This document shows, one piece after another, positions 7,970-16,540 of a stretch of 32,838 nt of DNA. Both the position numbers and the translations under genes were made by a program. Numbering within the stretch: position 1 is the stretch's first letter; each line of letters begins with the position of its first letter. Origin of the DNA: Bacteroidales bacterium (GTDB lineage: Bacteria; Bacteroidota; Bacteroidia; Bacteroidales; UBA4181); assembly GCA_031287245.1 (NCBI GenBank), contig JAITTD010000172.1, positions 1 to 32,838 on the forward strand, read 5' to 3'. The notes below the pieces were generated by a model that worked only from the letters and a program-made list of their open reading frames with translations, was not told the origin of the DNA and did no database searches.

Positions 7970-8872
7970 ATGAGCAAAAAGGAAACCTTAAATCTGTTAT
8001 TACTGAATGTGGCTCGCAAAGAGCATGACGCCGACTGGAACTGGAAAGGCGTCAACAGTCCTTTTGCCCGCATCTACATGGTGGAAAACGGTTCTGCTCA
8101 GGTGGTGATGCCCGACGGCGTACACAGCATTGAACCCGGTCATCTCTATCTGATTCCCTCGTTTGTGACGCACAGTTACAGGAATAACGACCGGTTTACG
8201 CTCTATTATGTGCATATTTACGAAGAACAAAATATCTTCGACCGCTTGAATTTTCCTTTTGAGGTGAGCGCCGGTGCGCTGGAAATGGAATTGATGAAAC
8301 GCCTGCTGGAAATTCATCCGAACATGGAATTGAGCCAGTCCAATCCCGACAGTTACGACAATGTGCCTACCCTGATGCAAAATATCGCTAAAAATAACCA
8401 GTTTCCGTTTTATTCCGTAGTAGAAACAAAAGGCATCCTGCTACAACTGTTTTCCAGATTTCTGAACAACGCATCATTCAAACATGAAATTGCAGATAAG
8501 CGCATCAACAAGGCGATACGCTATATTCAAGAAAATATAAGCCGAGATATCAACATCGGAGAACTGGCAAAAACGCATTATCTGAATCCCGAATATTTTA
8601 TCCGTTTGTTTAAAAAACAGGTGCAATGTTCTCCCTTGCAGTATATCAATCAGAAGAAGATAGAGAAGGCACAGTTGATGCTGATTATAGGCGAACAGAG
8701 CCTCAAAGAGATTGCGTTCAGCCTTTCCTTTGAGAATATGTCCTATTTCTACCGGTTATTCAAAAAGATAACCGGTGTTTCACCCGTTCAATACAGAATC
8801 CAGTCCGGTTCCGATGTCACTCGAAAACCGGTCCCCGCGGGCGCGAGCCGTAAAAACCGTACCAAGCGATGA
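7970..8872 (+). CDS. AraC-family transcriptional regulator
   Basis: 300 residues. The N-terminal cupin-type ligand domain covers about 20-100 (VMPDGVHSIEPGHLYLIPS at 46-64 is the typical AraC-arm and beta-barrel pattern). The DNA-binding HTH_18 domain with two helix-turn-helix units covers about 182-277, with INIGELAKTHYLNPEYFIRLF and LKEIAFSLSFENMSYFYRLF as the two recognition segments, split here as INIGELAKTHY plus LNPEYFIRLF and IAFSLSF plus ENMSYFYRLF. It probably binds a released sugar and activates neighbouring promoters. The last 18 codons (residues 283-300, basic) overlap the 3' end of the convergent symporter gene. It is the only DNA-binding regulator in the window. Confidence 0.93.
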   Translation: MSKKETLNLLLLNVARKEHDADWNWKGVNSPFARIYMVENGSAQVVMPDGVHSIEPGHLYLIPSFVTHSYRNNDRFTLYYVHIYEEQNIFDRLNFPFEVSAGALEMELMKRLLEIHPNMELSQSNPDSYDNVPTLMQNIAKNNQFPFYSVVETKGILLQLFSRFLNNASFKHEIADKRINKAIRYIQENISRDINIGELAKTHYLNPEYFIRLFKKQVQCSPLQYINQKKIEKAQLMLIIGEQSLKEIAFSLSFENMSYFYRLFKKITGVSPVQYRIQSGSDVTRKPVPAGASRKNRTKR

Positions 8873-10148
8873 CACAGTAGGAAACGATGGGAATCACCAT
8901 ACCCGGCGCCACCGCCTTCGCCCACGATGCATCAGCAATCAGACCAATGAGCGGGGTGAGAACGGCTCCACCCACCAAACTCATAATGAGTGCCGAAGCG
9001 CCCAGTTTAGCGTTGGGTCCCAGCCCTCTTATGCCCGAGGCAAAATTGGTGGGGTACATCAGTGACATAAAGAAAGTGGTAGCCATCATAGCGCAAATGC
9101 CAATCCAGTAGGTGATGTCGTGCAGTCCTGTCCACGAAGCCCACTTGGAACCGAGTATGCAAAGCGTCATCAATCCGACATTGATGAGCGCATAAGTGCC
9201 CATCATCTTTGTGGGTTTAAACCATTTCATCAGGTAAGTGGAGAAGAAACGTCCGAACATGAAAACAAGCATATTCACAATGAGCAGTCCTCCGGCTTGT
9301 TTTTCGGTCATCGGACTGTTTTCCTGTACGTAAGTAATCAAATAACTCCACGTGCCAAGTTGAGCGCCGAGATAGAAAAACTGCGAAATGATGGCGCCGT
9401 ACCAGTGCGGATACTTGATGAGCGTTTTGAAACTGCCCTTGCTTCCGTCGGTGCTGTCTGTTTTGGCAATTTTGGGGAATTTGGCTCGCCATATCAAAAA
9501 CGCGACTACCAATACTGCAATGCCTATCAGGATATAGGTAGGCCACACGCGGCTGTTTTCGGTTTGAAGAAAATCGGTATAAGCGTTGCCCGTGGCGGTC
9601 ACCTGCGATTTTAATTCTGCAATCTGGTCGGCAGTAGGCTCGTTGCCCGAAAAGATAAAGAGTGTTCCCAAGGTAACGCCGGTAATGCCGCCGATAGGAT
9701 TAAACGATTGCGCCAGATTCAGCCGTCGCGCCGAAGTGGCAGGATCGCCGAGATAGGTGATATAACTGTTGGCGCCGAGTTCGAGAAAGGAAAGACCACT
9801 GCCGATGACAAATATCCCGCTGAGGAAAACAAAGTAAATACCGGAGTTGGCAGCGGGAAAAAACAGAAAACAACCGGCTGCAAAAACAATCAAGCCCGTG
9901 AGAATACCGTTTTTATAGCCGAAACGCTGCATGAACAGACCAGCAGGGATCGCCAAACAGAAGTATCCCAACTTGATGGCAGTTTGTATCAATCCGGCTT
10001 GAAAGCGCGACAATTCCAGCGATTTTTGAAACTGCTTTATCAATACGTCATTCAGTACATTCGGCAATGCCCATAAGAAAAACAGAGCCGTTATCAACAC
10101 AAAGGTGAAAACATAGCCGGAGGCTATTAATTTGGGGCGATTATTCAT
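8817..10148 (-). CDS. FucP-type sugar:H+ symporter (MFS, FHS family)
   Basis: 443 residues with about twelve hydrophobic segments, an inner-membrane transporter. The N-terminal half matches the fucose permease signature: FFLWALPNVLNDVLIKQF then ELSRFQAGLIQTAIKLGYF. Asp34 (in VLND) and Glu123 (in FLELGANSY) lie 89 residues apart, exactly the spacing of the functional Asp46 and Glu135 of E. coli FucP. Proton-coupled uptake of a neutral hexose or deoxyhexose is therefore likely. With a GH78 enzyme in the same unit, L-rhamnose or an oxidised derivative is a reasonable guess. It is the last gene of the minus-strand unit and overlaps the convergent AraC-type gene by 56 bp. Confidence 0.92.
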   Translation of the reverse strand: MNNRPKLIASGYVFTFVLITALFFLWALPNVLNDVLIKQFQKSLELSRFQAGLIQTAIKLGYFCLAIPAGLFMQRFGYKNGILTGLIVFAAGCFLFFPAANSGIYFVFLSGIFVIGSGLSFLELGANSYITYLGDPATSARRLNLAQSFNPIGGITGVTLGTLFIFSGNEPTADQIAELKSQVTATGNAYTDFLQTENSRVWPTYILIGIAVLVVAFLIWRAKFPKIAKTDSTDGSKGSFKTLIKYPHWYGAIISQFFYLGAQLGTWSYLITYVQENSPMTEKQAGGLLIVNMLVFMFGRFFSTYLMKWFKPTKMMGTYALINVGLMTLCILGSKWASWTGLHDITYWIGICAMMATTFFMSLMYPTNFASGIRGLGPNAKLGASALIMSLVGGAVLTPLIGLIADASWAKAVAPGMVIPIVSYCVIAWYGFYGSRPRGPVFE

Positions 10149-10150
10149 TT

Positions 10151-10208
10151 TAAATTAAAAATTACGAATTATAAATTATGAATTATGTAAATCATTAATA
10201 ATTAAACA
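10151..10208. repeat. AT-rich intergenic repeat
   Basis: The gap between the symporter and oxidoreductase genes is nearly all A/T, with short repeats of the type AATTATGAATTAT and ATTACGAATTA. A related motif, in inverse orientation, sits in the next gap at about 11383-11404 (AATTACGAATTAAAAATTAC on the minus strand). It looks like a simple dispersed AT element; no promoter consensus is evident. Confidence 0.6.
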
Positions 10209-11330
10209 TTAACAATTAATCATTACTCTTCCGTCCATGTCCTTCCTGTTTTCCGGCAGCAGCGGGAATTTCACTGGTGCATTGTCACGGGTGGAGCGAT
10301 AAATGGCGGTAAAGAGTTCCACCGTGCGACGGGCAAATTCACCGGTTACCAGTGGTTTTCTGTTTTCTGCAAGCGCTTGCAGAAAATCTTCAATCTGCCG
10401 TTCCATATAATAGATGGTAGGATCAATTTTATTGAAAAGTTCACTGTCTTCTTTCACCCATCCTTCCAGCAGTGATTCTTCGCCGGGTATCGTCCAGAGA
10501 TCATTCACAGGCGGTTCGAGCACCGACGACATACCGGCAATGAACATAGCGCCACCATCGGTTTGCACGCCCAGCGAGGCGCCGTTGGAACCGTGCACCT
10601 GCACTTTCCCGTAGATACCCGGTTTTTCGGAATTGCTGACAATGATGTTGCCAATGCCGCCGTTTTTAAACTTGACAATAGCCACTGCGGTGTCTTCCAC
10701 TTCGATATAGGGGTGGTTGAGGTTCTTCCAAAGTCCATACACTTCGGCAATTTCGCCCATGTACCACAGCAGGATGTCCAATTGGTGGGGCGCCTGGTTG
10801 ACCAGCACTCCGCCACCTTCCATATCCCATGTGCCGCGCCACGCATCAGCATCGTAATAGTTTTTGTCGCGCCATCCCAGCATATTGATGGTGCCAAAAA
10901 TGGGCGTCCCAATTTTTCCGGCTTCAATGGCATTGTGAATACGCTGAACCGGCGCATAAAATCGGCGCTGGCTAACGACACCCAACTGAACGCCTGCCTC
11001 TTTGCAGGCAGCAATCATGGCATCGCTGTCTTCAAGCGTTGCAGCAAGCGGCTTCTCGACCAGTACATTCGCTCCGGCGCGTGCTGCTTCGATGGTCACT
11101 TCCCTGTGGAAAGGGTGAGGGGTGCAAACGATGACCAAATCAACACCATTTTCGCGAACCATTGCAGTAAGATCGCTATACGGTTTGACGCTGTATGTGT
11201 CTGCAAATTTTTTGGCGGTATCCGGTGTACGGCTCCAAACGGCAACAAGTTTTGCATTTTGCAGATTGCCAATGGCTTTGGCATGAAGATGCGCTACTTT
11301 TCCGCATCCGATAATTGCTATTTTATACAT
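10209..11330 (-). CDS. Gfo/Idh/MocA family oxidoreductase, cytoplasmic
   Basis: 373 residues without a signal peptide. The Rossmann motif IIGCGKVA is at 6-13, the family Lys is in EKP at 92-94, and NQAPHQLD at 178-185 gives the substrate-site His182 and Asp185. It differs clearly from the other three family members in the window, which are of the Tat-exported subfamily type. It is likely to dehydrogenate a free sugar, sugar acid or inositol-like compound in the cytoplasm, after uptake by the symporter encoded 60 nt downstream. The specific substrate is not readable. Confidence 0.9.
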   Translation of the reverse strand: MYKIAIIGCGKVAHLHAKAIGNLQNAKLVAVWSRTPDTAKKFADTYSVKPYSDLTAMVRENGVDLVIVCTPHPFHREVTIEAARAGANVLVEKPLAATLEDSDAMIAACKEAGVQLGVVSQRRFYAPVQRIHNAIEAGKIGTPIFGTINMLGWRDKNYYDADAWRGTWDMEGGGVLVNQAPHQLDILLWYMGEIAEVYGLWKNLNHPYIEVEDTAVAIVKFKNGGIGNIIVSNSEKPGIYGKVQVHGSNGASLGVQTDGGAMFIAGMSSVLEPPVNDLWTIPGEESLLEGWVKEDSELFNKIDPTIYYMERQIEDFLQALAENRKPLVTGEFARRTVELFTAIYRSTRDNAPVKFPLLPENRKDMDGRVMINC

Positions 11331-11404
11331 TGTTCTATTTATTTAAAATTTTGAGTGAAAGTTGCACAAGTTTGCATCCACCGTAATTTTTAATTCGTAA
11401 TTAT

Positions 11405-12436
11405 TTAGGGAACCAGCACTACTTTATTGAGATTGCCTTCTTTGTTGTACAATTTGCGGAACCATTCGGCGCCTTCGCTCAACGGTGCAACTGCCGACAA
11501 CATTTTTTCTACTTTCAGGGCGCCACTTGCCATCATATCAAGCACAATCTCGTATTCGCCGCTGATAGCGCAACTTCCTTGCAGTTTGATTTCGGAAGTG
11601 ACCACCTTTTGCAGGGGAAAGTCAATCTTGGCGGAAACATTGCCCACCAGCACTCCGGTAGCACCTCTGCGAAGTGTGTCAATCATTGTATTGACGGTTG
11701 CTCCAATACCGACCGCTTCGAATCCGAAGTCGGCACCGCGGTCTTTCGTATGAGCGCGTACCACGTCAGCCACCTGTTCTTTCGTAGAATTGACAATGAG
11801 GTCGGCGCCGAAGTCCACAGCCACTTTCAACTTTGCATCGTCCACGTCCACCGCTATCACCGGCGTGGCGCCCGATGCTTTCAGCATACTGACGATGAAA
11901 GCGCCAATCATGCCGCTGCCTACCACTACTGCGCTGTTACCTGCCTTGATGCCCGAAAGTTGCACAGCGTGAGCCGCCACAGCAGCAGGCTCTACCATTG
12001 CCGCCTGTTCAAAACTGACGTTGGCAGGTATTTTGTACAGAATATGCTGCGGAACAGTAAGATATTCCGCAAAAGCGCCATGACGCTTGTACTCAACAGG
12101 CGACACACCGACCACCTGCCGTCCGTCGCTCAGATTGTAGTGTCCTTTGAGGGTGTACCAGTCATTGAGCGGATACACCGTCGAATCGAAAGTGACACGG
12201 TCGCCTGCTTTCCACGAGGTGACGCCTTCGCCTGTTTTAACGATCTCGCCGGATGCTTCATGTCCCATAATGATGGGTGGTTGCCGGCGTCCGGTGCTAC
12301 CGTCCATTCCGTGAACATCGCTACCGCATATTCCGCAGGCTTTCACTTTGATAAGGACTTCGCCCGCTGATAATACCGGTTCCGGCATGTCCTTGTAAAC
12401 TAATTTGTTGTACTCTTCTAAAACTAATGCTTTCAT
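11405..12436 (-). CDS. Zinc-type alcohol/polyol dehydrogenase (MDR)
   Basis: 343 residues, cytoplasmic. The catalytic zinc ligands are present: Cys37 in CGICGSD, His59-Glu60 in GHEASGE, Glu149 in MVEP. The NAD loop is GSGMIG (173-178). Overall it resembles sorbitol dehydrogenase or threonine 3-dehydrogenase. The structural-zinc loop that normally carries four cysteines has none: residues 84-106 read from DSTVYPLNDW to GHYNLSDGR. Neighbours on either side are GH78 (26 nt upstream) and a Gfo/Idh/MocA enzyme (74 nt downstream), so oxidation of a released sugar or sugar alcohol is likely. Exact substrate unknown. Confidence 0.9.
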   Translation of the reverse strand: MKALVLEEYNKLVYKDMPEPVLSAGEVLIKVKACGICGSDVHGMDGSTGRRQPPIIMGHEASGEIVKTGEGVTSWKAGDRVTFDSTVYPLNDWYTLKGHYNLSDGRQVVGVSPVEYKRHGAFAEYLTVPQHILYKIPANVSFEQAAMVEPAAVAAHAVQLSGIKAGNSAVVVGSGMIGAFIVSMLKASGATPVIAVDVDDAKLKVAVDFGADLIVNSTKEQVADVVRAHTKDRGADFGFEAVGIGATVNTMIDTLRRGATGVLVGNVSAKIDFPLQKVVTSEIKLQGSCAISGEYEIVLDMMASGALKVEKMLSAVAPLSEGAEWFRKLYNKEGNLNKVVLVP

Positions 12437-12462
12437 TTATTTGGATTTATTTTATGATTCAA

Positions 12463-15267
12463 TCAATCAGGTAATTTCACATTGAAACTGTGTTTTCCCG
12501 AACCCACCTCGTGTATTTTATTGTCAGGCGTTACAATCGTGGCGGTTGTGTTAGCAGGGATTTCCACATCCAAGGCAAAGGCGCCGTTTTCAAGTCTCCA
12601 TGAGGAAACAATTTCTCCTCGAATGGAATTGTACGAACCTTTTGCCCATGTGAGCGTGCCGCCCGGACGGGGATGAATCGTAAAATGTTCGTAGCCGGGG
12701 TGGTTGATGTCCGGGTTGATGCCGAGAATATGGCGATACATCCATTCAATTACCGAACCGAAGGCTACGTGGTCAAACGAATCCATTGTGGAGCCTTGTG
12801 TTCCGCGACCGTCCACATAAGCATCCCAACGTTCCCAAACGGTGGTAGCGCCTTGTTTTATCGGATAAAGCCATGATGGTAAACGCTCCGATTCAAGCAA
12901 GCGATAAGCAATATCGGTGCGACCGAATTTCACCAATTCTTCCATCATCATCGGTGTTGAAATAAAGCCGGTAGAGAGCCGGTAATCATAATCTTCGATA
13001 CATTTAACAAGATGATTGAACGCTTTTTCGCGGAGATTTTCCGGTACCAGCCCGTAGTGGAGCGCCAAAGAATAAGTGCCTTGCGTATTGCCTTCTATCG
13101 TTCCGTCTTCTTGGATGTAATTGCGCACAAATACGTCTTTGATTTTATTTGCCAATTCGCCATAATGTGCGGCATCGTCCTTGTTGCCAAGCATAGCAGC
13201 GATTTCGGACAGCAAACGGGTGGAATATGCGAAAAAAGCGGTGCAAAAAACATCATCGGGCGTACTGCCGTGTTGGGTGTCGTAATCGTATTCGGGTGGA
13301 ATGGTAAGCGTATTTGCATTGAGCCAGTCGCCATTGTGATTGTGGCGCACTTTCCAGATTAAATCGGGGTTTTCCTTCCATGTGGCGTCAATATGTAATT
13401 TCATACCCTTGTATAATAACTGCAACGAACGGGTATCGGCATAATTTTCATACAGTCGCCAGGGGATAATCAATCCGGCTTCCGCCCATCCGGGTGCTCC
13501 CACCCATCCGGTCCATATATCTTCGCGATAGAGCGATGGTATCATCGAAAAAAACTGCCCGTTGTAAGCGTTTTCATTCATATCGCGGGTATATTTGGTG
13601 TAAAAGGCTGCCATATTCATATTGAAAATGCTGCTTTGGCAGAAAATCTGCACATCGCCGGTTGCTCCGGTGCGTTCATCGCGCGAAGGATTGTCGTGCA
13701 ATACGCTGAACATATTGTTGTGTTGCGTCCAAGCCACATTTTTGTACAATTGATTGAGTTGAGGGTTGGAACATTCAAACGCCCCCACCGTTTCAGCAGC
13801 AGATGAAACCGCTTTTGCCGTAATCATATCGGCGGTGGGCGCCTTGTCCAAGCCGGAAATTTCAACATATTGAAAACCGTGATAAGTAAACGACGGATCG
13901 AAATAATCGTCGCCACCGGACAGAATGAAGGTATCGGTTGCTTTGGCATGACCAAGCGCTGCGGTATAAAGTTCTCCCTCGTTCGAGAGCCATTCGCCGT
14001 GGCGCAAAGTAATTATATTGCCTGCTTTTCCCTTGATTTTCAAAGCGCAATGACCGGCAATGTTTTGTCCGAAATCAACAATGTATTTATCTTTCAATGT
14101 GCTGATTTTCACCGGTTTTAATTCCTGATGCACCTGTATCGGTTCGTTTTTTTGGGCAACAAGGTTTCGTTTCACGTTCTTATCTTCGTAAACATTCGCC
14201 CAAGCCGAATCGTCAAAACCGGGCTTATCCCATCCGGGTATGATTTTCCGCGCATCAATGGTTTCTCCTGCAAAATTGTCTGCCATACGGATATAGCCAT
14301 CGGTATTGATTTTCCATGAGCCGTCGGTAGCCGTAATTTGGCGGGAACCATCGGTATATTCCACCACTAATTGGGCTATCAATCGGCGGTCTGAAGCATA
14401 AAACCCGCGATGCGGAAAACTGACCATCCATTTGATTCCGCCCAATCGTCCCAAACACCAGCCATCGGCAAGGGTGGCTGCCAATACATTCTCGCCCTGT
14501 TGGAGTTGACCGGTCAGGTCGAAAGTCTGGTATTGCACTTCACGGAAATAATTTGTCCATTCCGGTGCCTGCAACTGGTCGCCGATGCGCTGCCCGTTGA
14601 GCCACATTTCGTAATAACCGAGCGCCGATACATACAGGAACGCCTGTTTTACGGGATTCGAGGTATTGAACGTTTTACGCAGCAGGGGCGAATGGGTATA
14701 AGGAGGATTTTCCCATTTTTTTCTGTCAAAATCCGGTTTTTTATTATTGTTTTGAACGTAGGAATTGTATTCCTGCAAGGCTTTGTCGGGCTGGTCGCCA
14801 ATCCATTGGGCTTGCCAATCGGCGGCTTGCAGGATGCCCGTTCCCCAACGGGCTGGCTGGCTCCAAGCCGTTACTTCGCCGTGGTTGTTCCATATTCTGA
14901 CCTTCCACCAGCATTGTTGCATACTTTGCAAGTTTTTTCCGTTGTAAACCGTCTGAATGGATTGGTTGGATTTTGTCTTTCCGCTATCCCAAAGGTCGCC
15001 TTCATCCGCCGCCAATTTTTCGGGCGTTGAAGCCACAAGAATATGATAAGCCGTTTGCAACTGGTTGCTGTGTGCATCCTTTCCTGCTTTTATTTTCCAT
15101 GCCAAACGGGGTTGAATCACATCCATGCTCAACGGATTGACCAAATATTCGCAAGTCAGGTCTTCCACCACAACATTTGTAGTAGTTTTGACACTGCATG
15201 AAACGCATAGCGCTAATACACCGCCAAAAAGCACTAAACATATTCTTAAAAACTGTATTGATTTCAA
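12463..15267 (-). CDS. GH78 alpha-L-rhamnosidase
   Basis: 934 residues. The signal sequence ends at LCVSC with Cys24 as a possible lipid anchor (the -3 residue is Cys, which is atypical). The layout is that of GH78: an N-terminal Fn3-like domain (30-145), two beta-sandwich domains (about 190-480, with the BadA-like sugar-binding region), an (alpha/alpha)6 barrel (about 500-845) and a C-terminal beta domain. The catalytic region SRDERTGATGDVQ (528-540) gives Glu531 as candidate acid, and ATTVWERWD (807-815) gives Glu812 as candidate base. The family releases terminal L-rhamnose from pectin side chains, flavonoids and saponins by inversion. It sits 11 nt after a Gfo/Idh/MocA gene, in the same unit. 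Confidence 0.93.
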   Translation of the reverse strand: MKSIQFLRICLVLFGGVLALCVSCSVKTTTNVVVEDLTCEYLVNPLSMDVIQPRLAWKIKAGKDAHSNQLQTAYHILVASTPEKLAADEGDLWDSGKTKSNQSIQTVYNGKNLQSMQQCWWKVRIWNNHGEVTAWSQPARWGTGILQAADWQAQWIGDQPDKALQEYNSYVQNNNKKPDFDRKKWENPPYTHSPLLRKTFNTSNPVKQAFLYVSALGYYEMWLNGQRIGDQLQAPEWTNYFREVQYQTFDLTGQLQQGENVLAATLADGWCLGRLGGIKWMVSFPHRGFYASDRRLIAQLVVEYTDGSRQITATDGSWKINTDGYIRMADNFAGETIDARKIIPGWDKPGFDDSAWANVYEDKNVKRNLVAQKNEPIQVHQELKPVKISTLKDKYIVDFGQNIAGHCALKIKGKAGNIITLRHGEWLSNEGELYTAALGHAKATDTFILSGGDDYFDPSFTYHGFQYVEISGLDKAPTADMITAKAVSSAAETVGAFECSNPQLNQLYKNVAWTQHNNMFSVLHDNPSRDERTGATGDVQIFCQSSIFNMNMAAFYTKYTRDMNENAYNGQFFSMIPSLYREDIWTGWVGAPGWAEAGLIIPWRLYENYADTRSLQLLYKGMKLHIDATWKENPDLIWKVRHNHNGDWLNANTLTIPPEYDYDTQHGSTPDDVFCTAFFAYSTRLLSEIAAMLGNKDDAAHYGELANKIKDVFVRNYIQEDGTIEGNTQGTYSLALHYGLVPENLREKAFNHLVKCIEDYDYRLSTGFISTPMMMEELVKFGRTDIAYRLLESERLPSWLYPIKQGATTVWERWDAYVDGRGTQGSTMDSFDHVAFGSVIEWMYRHILGINPDINHPGYEHFTIHPRPGGTLTWAKGSYNSIRGEIVSSWRLENGAFALDVEIPANTTATIVTPDNKIHEVGSGKHSFNVKLPD

Positions 15268-15278
15268 TATTGAATTAA

Positions 15279-16538
15279 TTATTGATTAAATTTATAACCA
15301 TCTCTATAAGAGAGAGTATCTAATGCTACAGCTTTTTCATTCCCTGTGATAGCGCCGGATACCGGATCCAAATTGATTATTTTCTTTCCTGCCCGGTAGG
15401 ACAAATTTGCCAAATTTATCATCGAGGCGCTCAGCACACCCTGATGAATAGGAGCATTGGGCGTTTTCCGCGAACGGATGCAATCAATGAAATTGCGATG
15501 ATGCGCGTCATCTGGGAAGAATCCGGTTTTTTCAGACAGAACTTTCCAGTCCGGTCCGCCATAAACCTGCCATCCACCGCCGTGACGTCCCAAATACATC
15601 AAACCTTTGGTTCCGTATATCTCAATACGTGTGCAATTGGAACTCCATTCGGGAAATTTTTCACTGAAACGCACTTCCTGAGGTGTTTTGTACAGATAAT
15701 TCCCGTATTGGGAAGATTCGAGCGTAATGGCGTATTTGCCCATATCAAATACGACTGTTTGATTGTCGGGTATTTCACGTTTATCGTCAAAAATGACCCT
15801 GCCACCGCCACAATAAACGGACTGCGGCAAATCCGGATCGCTCAAAGCCATACGCGCCAAGTCAATTACGTGCGAGGCATCGCCTGCCATGTGAATACCG
15901 CCAGAATATGCCCACCAGTCAGCCCATGCTTTATGGCGCGACACATTATAGGGTACCGCTTCGGTATGTCCCAACCATTTGTCCCAATCCAAGCCTTCGG
16001 GTGTCGGGCTGTCCGGTTTCATAATCCATTCGCGGGTTCCCGGTAGCATACAATATGCTTTCACGGTGACGATAGCCCCCAATTCGCCCGAAGCGATATA
16101 TTCTTTGGCTGCAAACGCATAATCGGCGCTGCGATTTTGGGTGCCACACTGTACAATTCGCTTGTACCGTGTGGCAGCCTCTATCATCCTGCGCCCTTCG
16201 TCTTGCGAAAGGCATACATTTTTCTCGACATACACGTCCTTGCCTGCTTCACAAGCCCATACCATTGCCAAAGCGTGCCAATGTTCGGGGGTGGTGATCA
16301 CCACCGCATCCACATCTTTGTCTTCAAAGACGGTTCGCATATCAGACACTCGCTTCGGTTCGTAGCCTTGCAACTTGCCCAATTCCTGTATGACATTTCC
16401 TCCGCGCTCGGCATCCACATCACACACATATTTCACTTCCACATTGGGAGCGTTTTGTTTGATGCTCTGAATGACCTGTGTGCCACGACCTCCTGCGCCT
16501 ATCAACGAAAGAACAACTTTGTCATTTGCTCCTTTCAT
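15279..16538 (-). CDS. Gfo/Idh/MocA oxidoreductase lacking the Tat signal of its paralogue
   Basis: 419 residues. It starts MKGANDKVVLSLIGAGGRG, so the first residues correspond to position 29 of the upstream paralogue (KGANDKIVLALVGCGGRG). A stop codon in the same frame lies 12 nt before this ATG, so no longer N-terminus is possible and no signal peptide is encoded. The family Lys is in EKN (105-107) instead of EKP. Motifs shared with the paralogue include GLDWDKWLG, DDASHVID-like GDASHVIDLAR, and GLMYLGRHGGGWQV. It begins 2 nt after the paralogue's stop. Either it works in the cytoplasm, or it is exported as a passenger bound to a Tat partner; the sequence does not decide. Confidence 0.9.
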   Translation of the reverse strand: MKGANDKVVLSLIGAGGRGTQVIQSIKQNAPNVEVKYVCDVDAERGGNVIQELGKLQGYEPKRVSDMRTVFEDKDVDAVVITTPEHWHALAMVWACEAGKDVYVEKNVCLSQDEGRRMIEAATRYKRIVQCGTQNRSADYAFAAKEYIASGELGAIVTVKAYCMLPGTREWIMKPDSPTPEGLDWDKWLGHTEAVPYNVSRHKAWADWWAYSGGIHMAGDASHVIDLARMALSDPDLPQSVYCGGGRVIFDDKREIPDNQTVVFDMGKYAITLESSQYGNYLYKTPQEVRFSEKFPEWSSNCTRIEIYGTKGLMYLGRHGGGWQVYGGPDWKVLSEKTGFFPDDAHHRNFIDCIRSRKTPNAPIHQGVLSASMINLANLSYRAGKKIINLDPVSGAITGNEKAVALDTLSYRDGYKFNQ

Positions 16539-16540
16539 GG

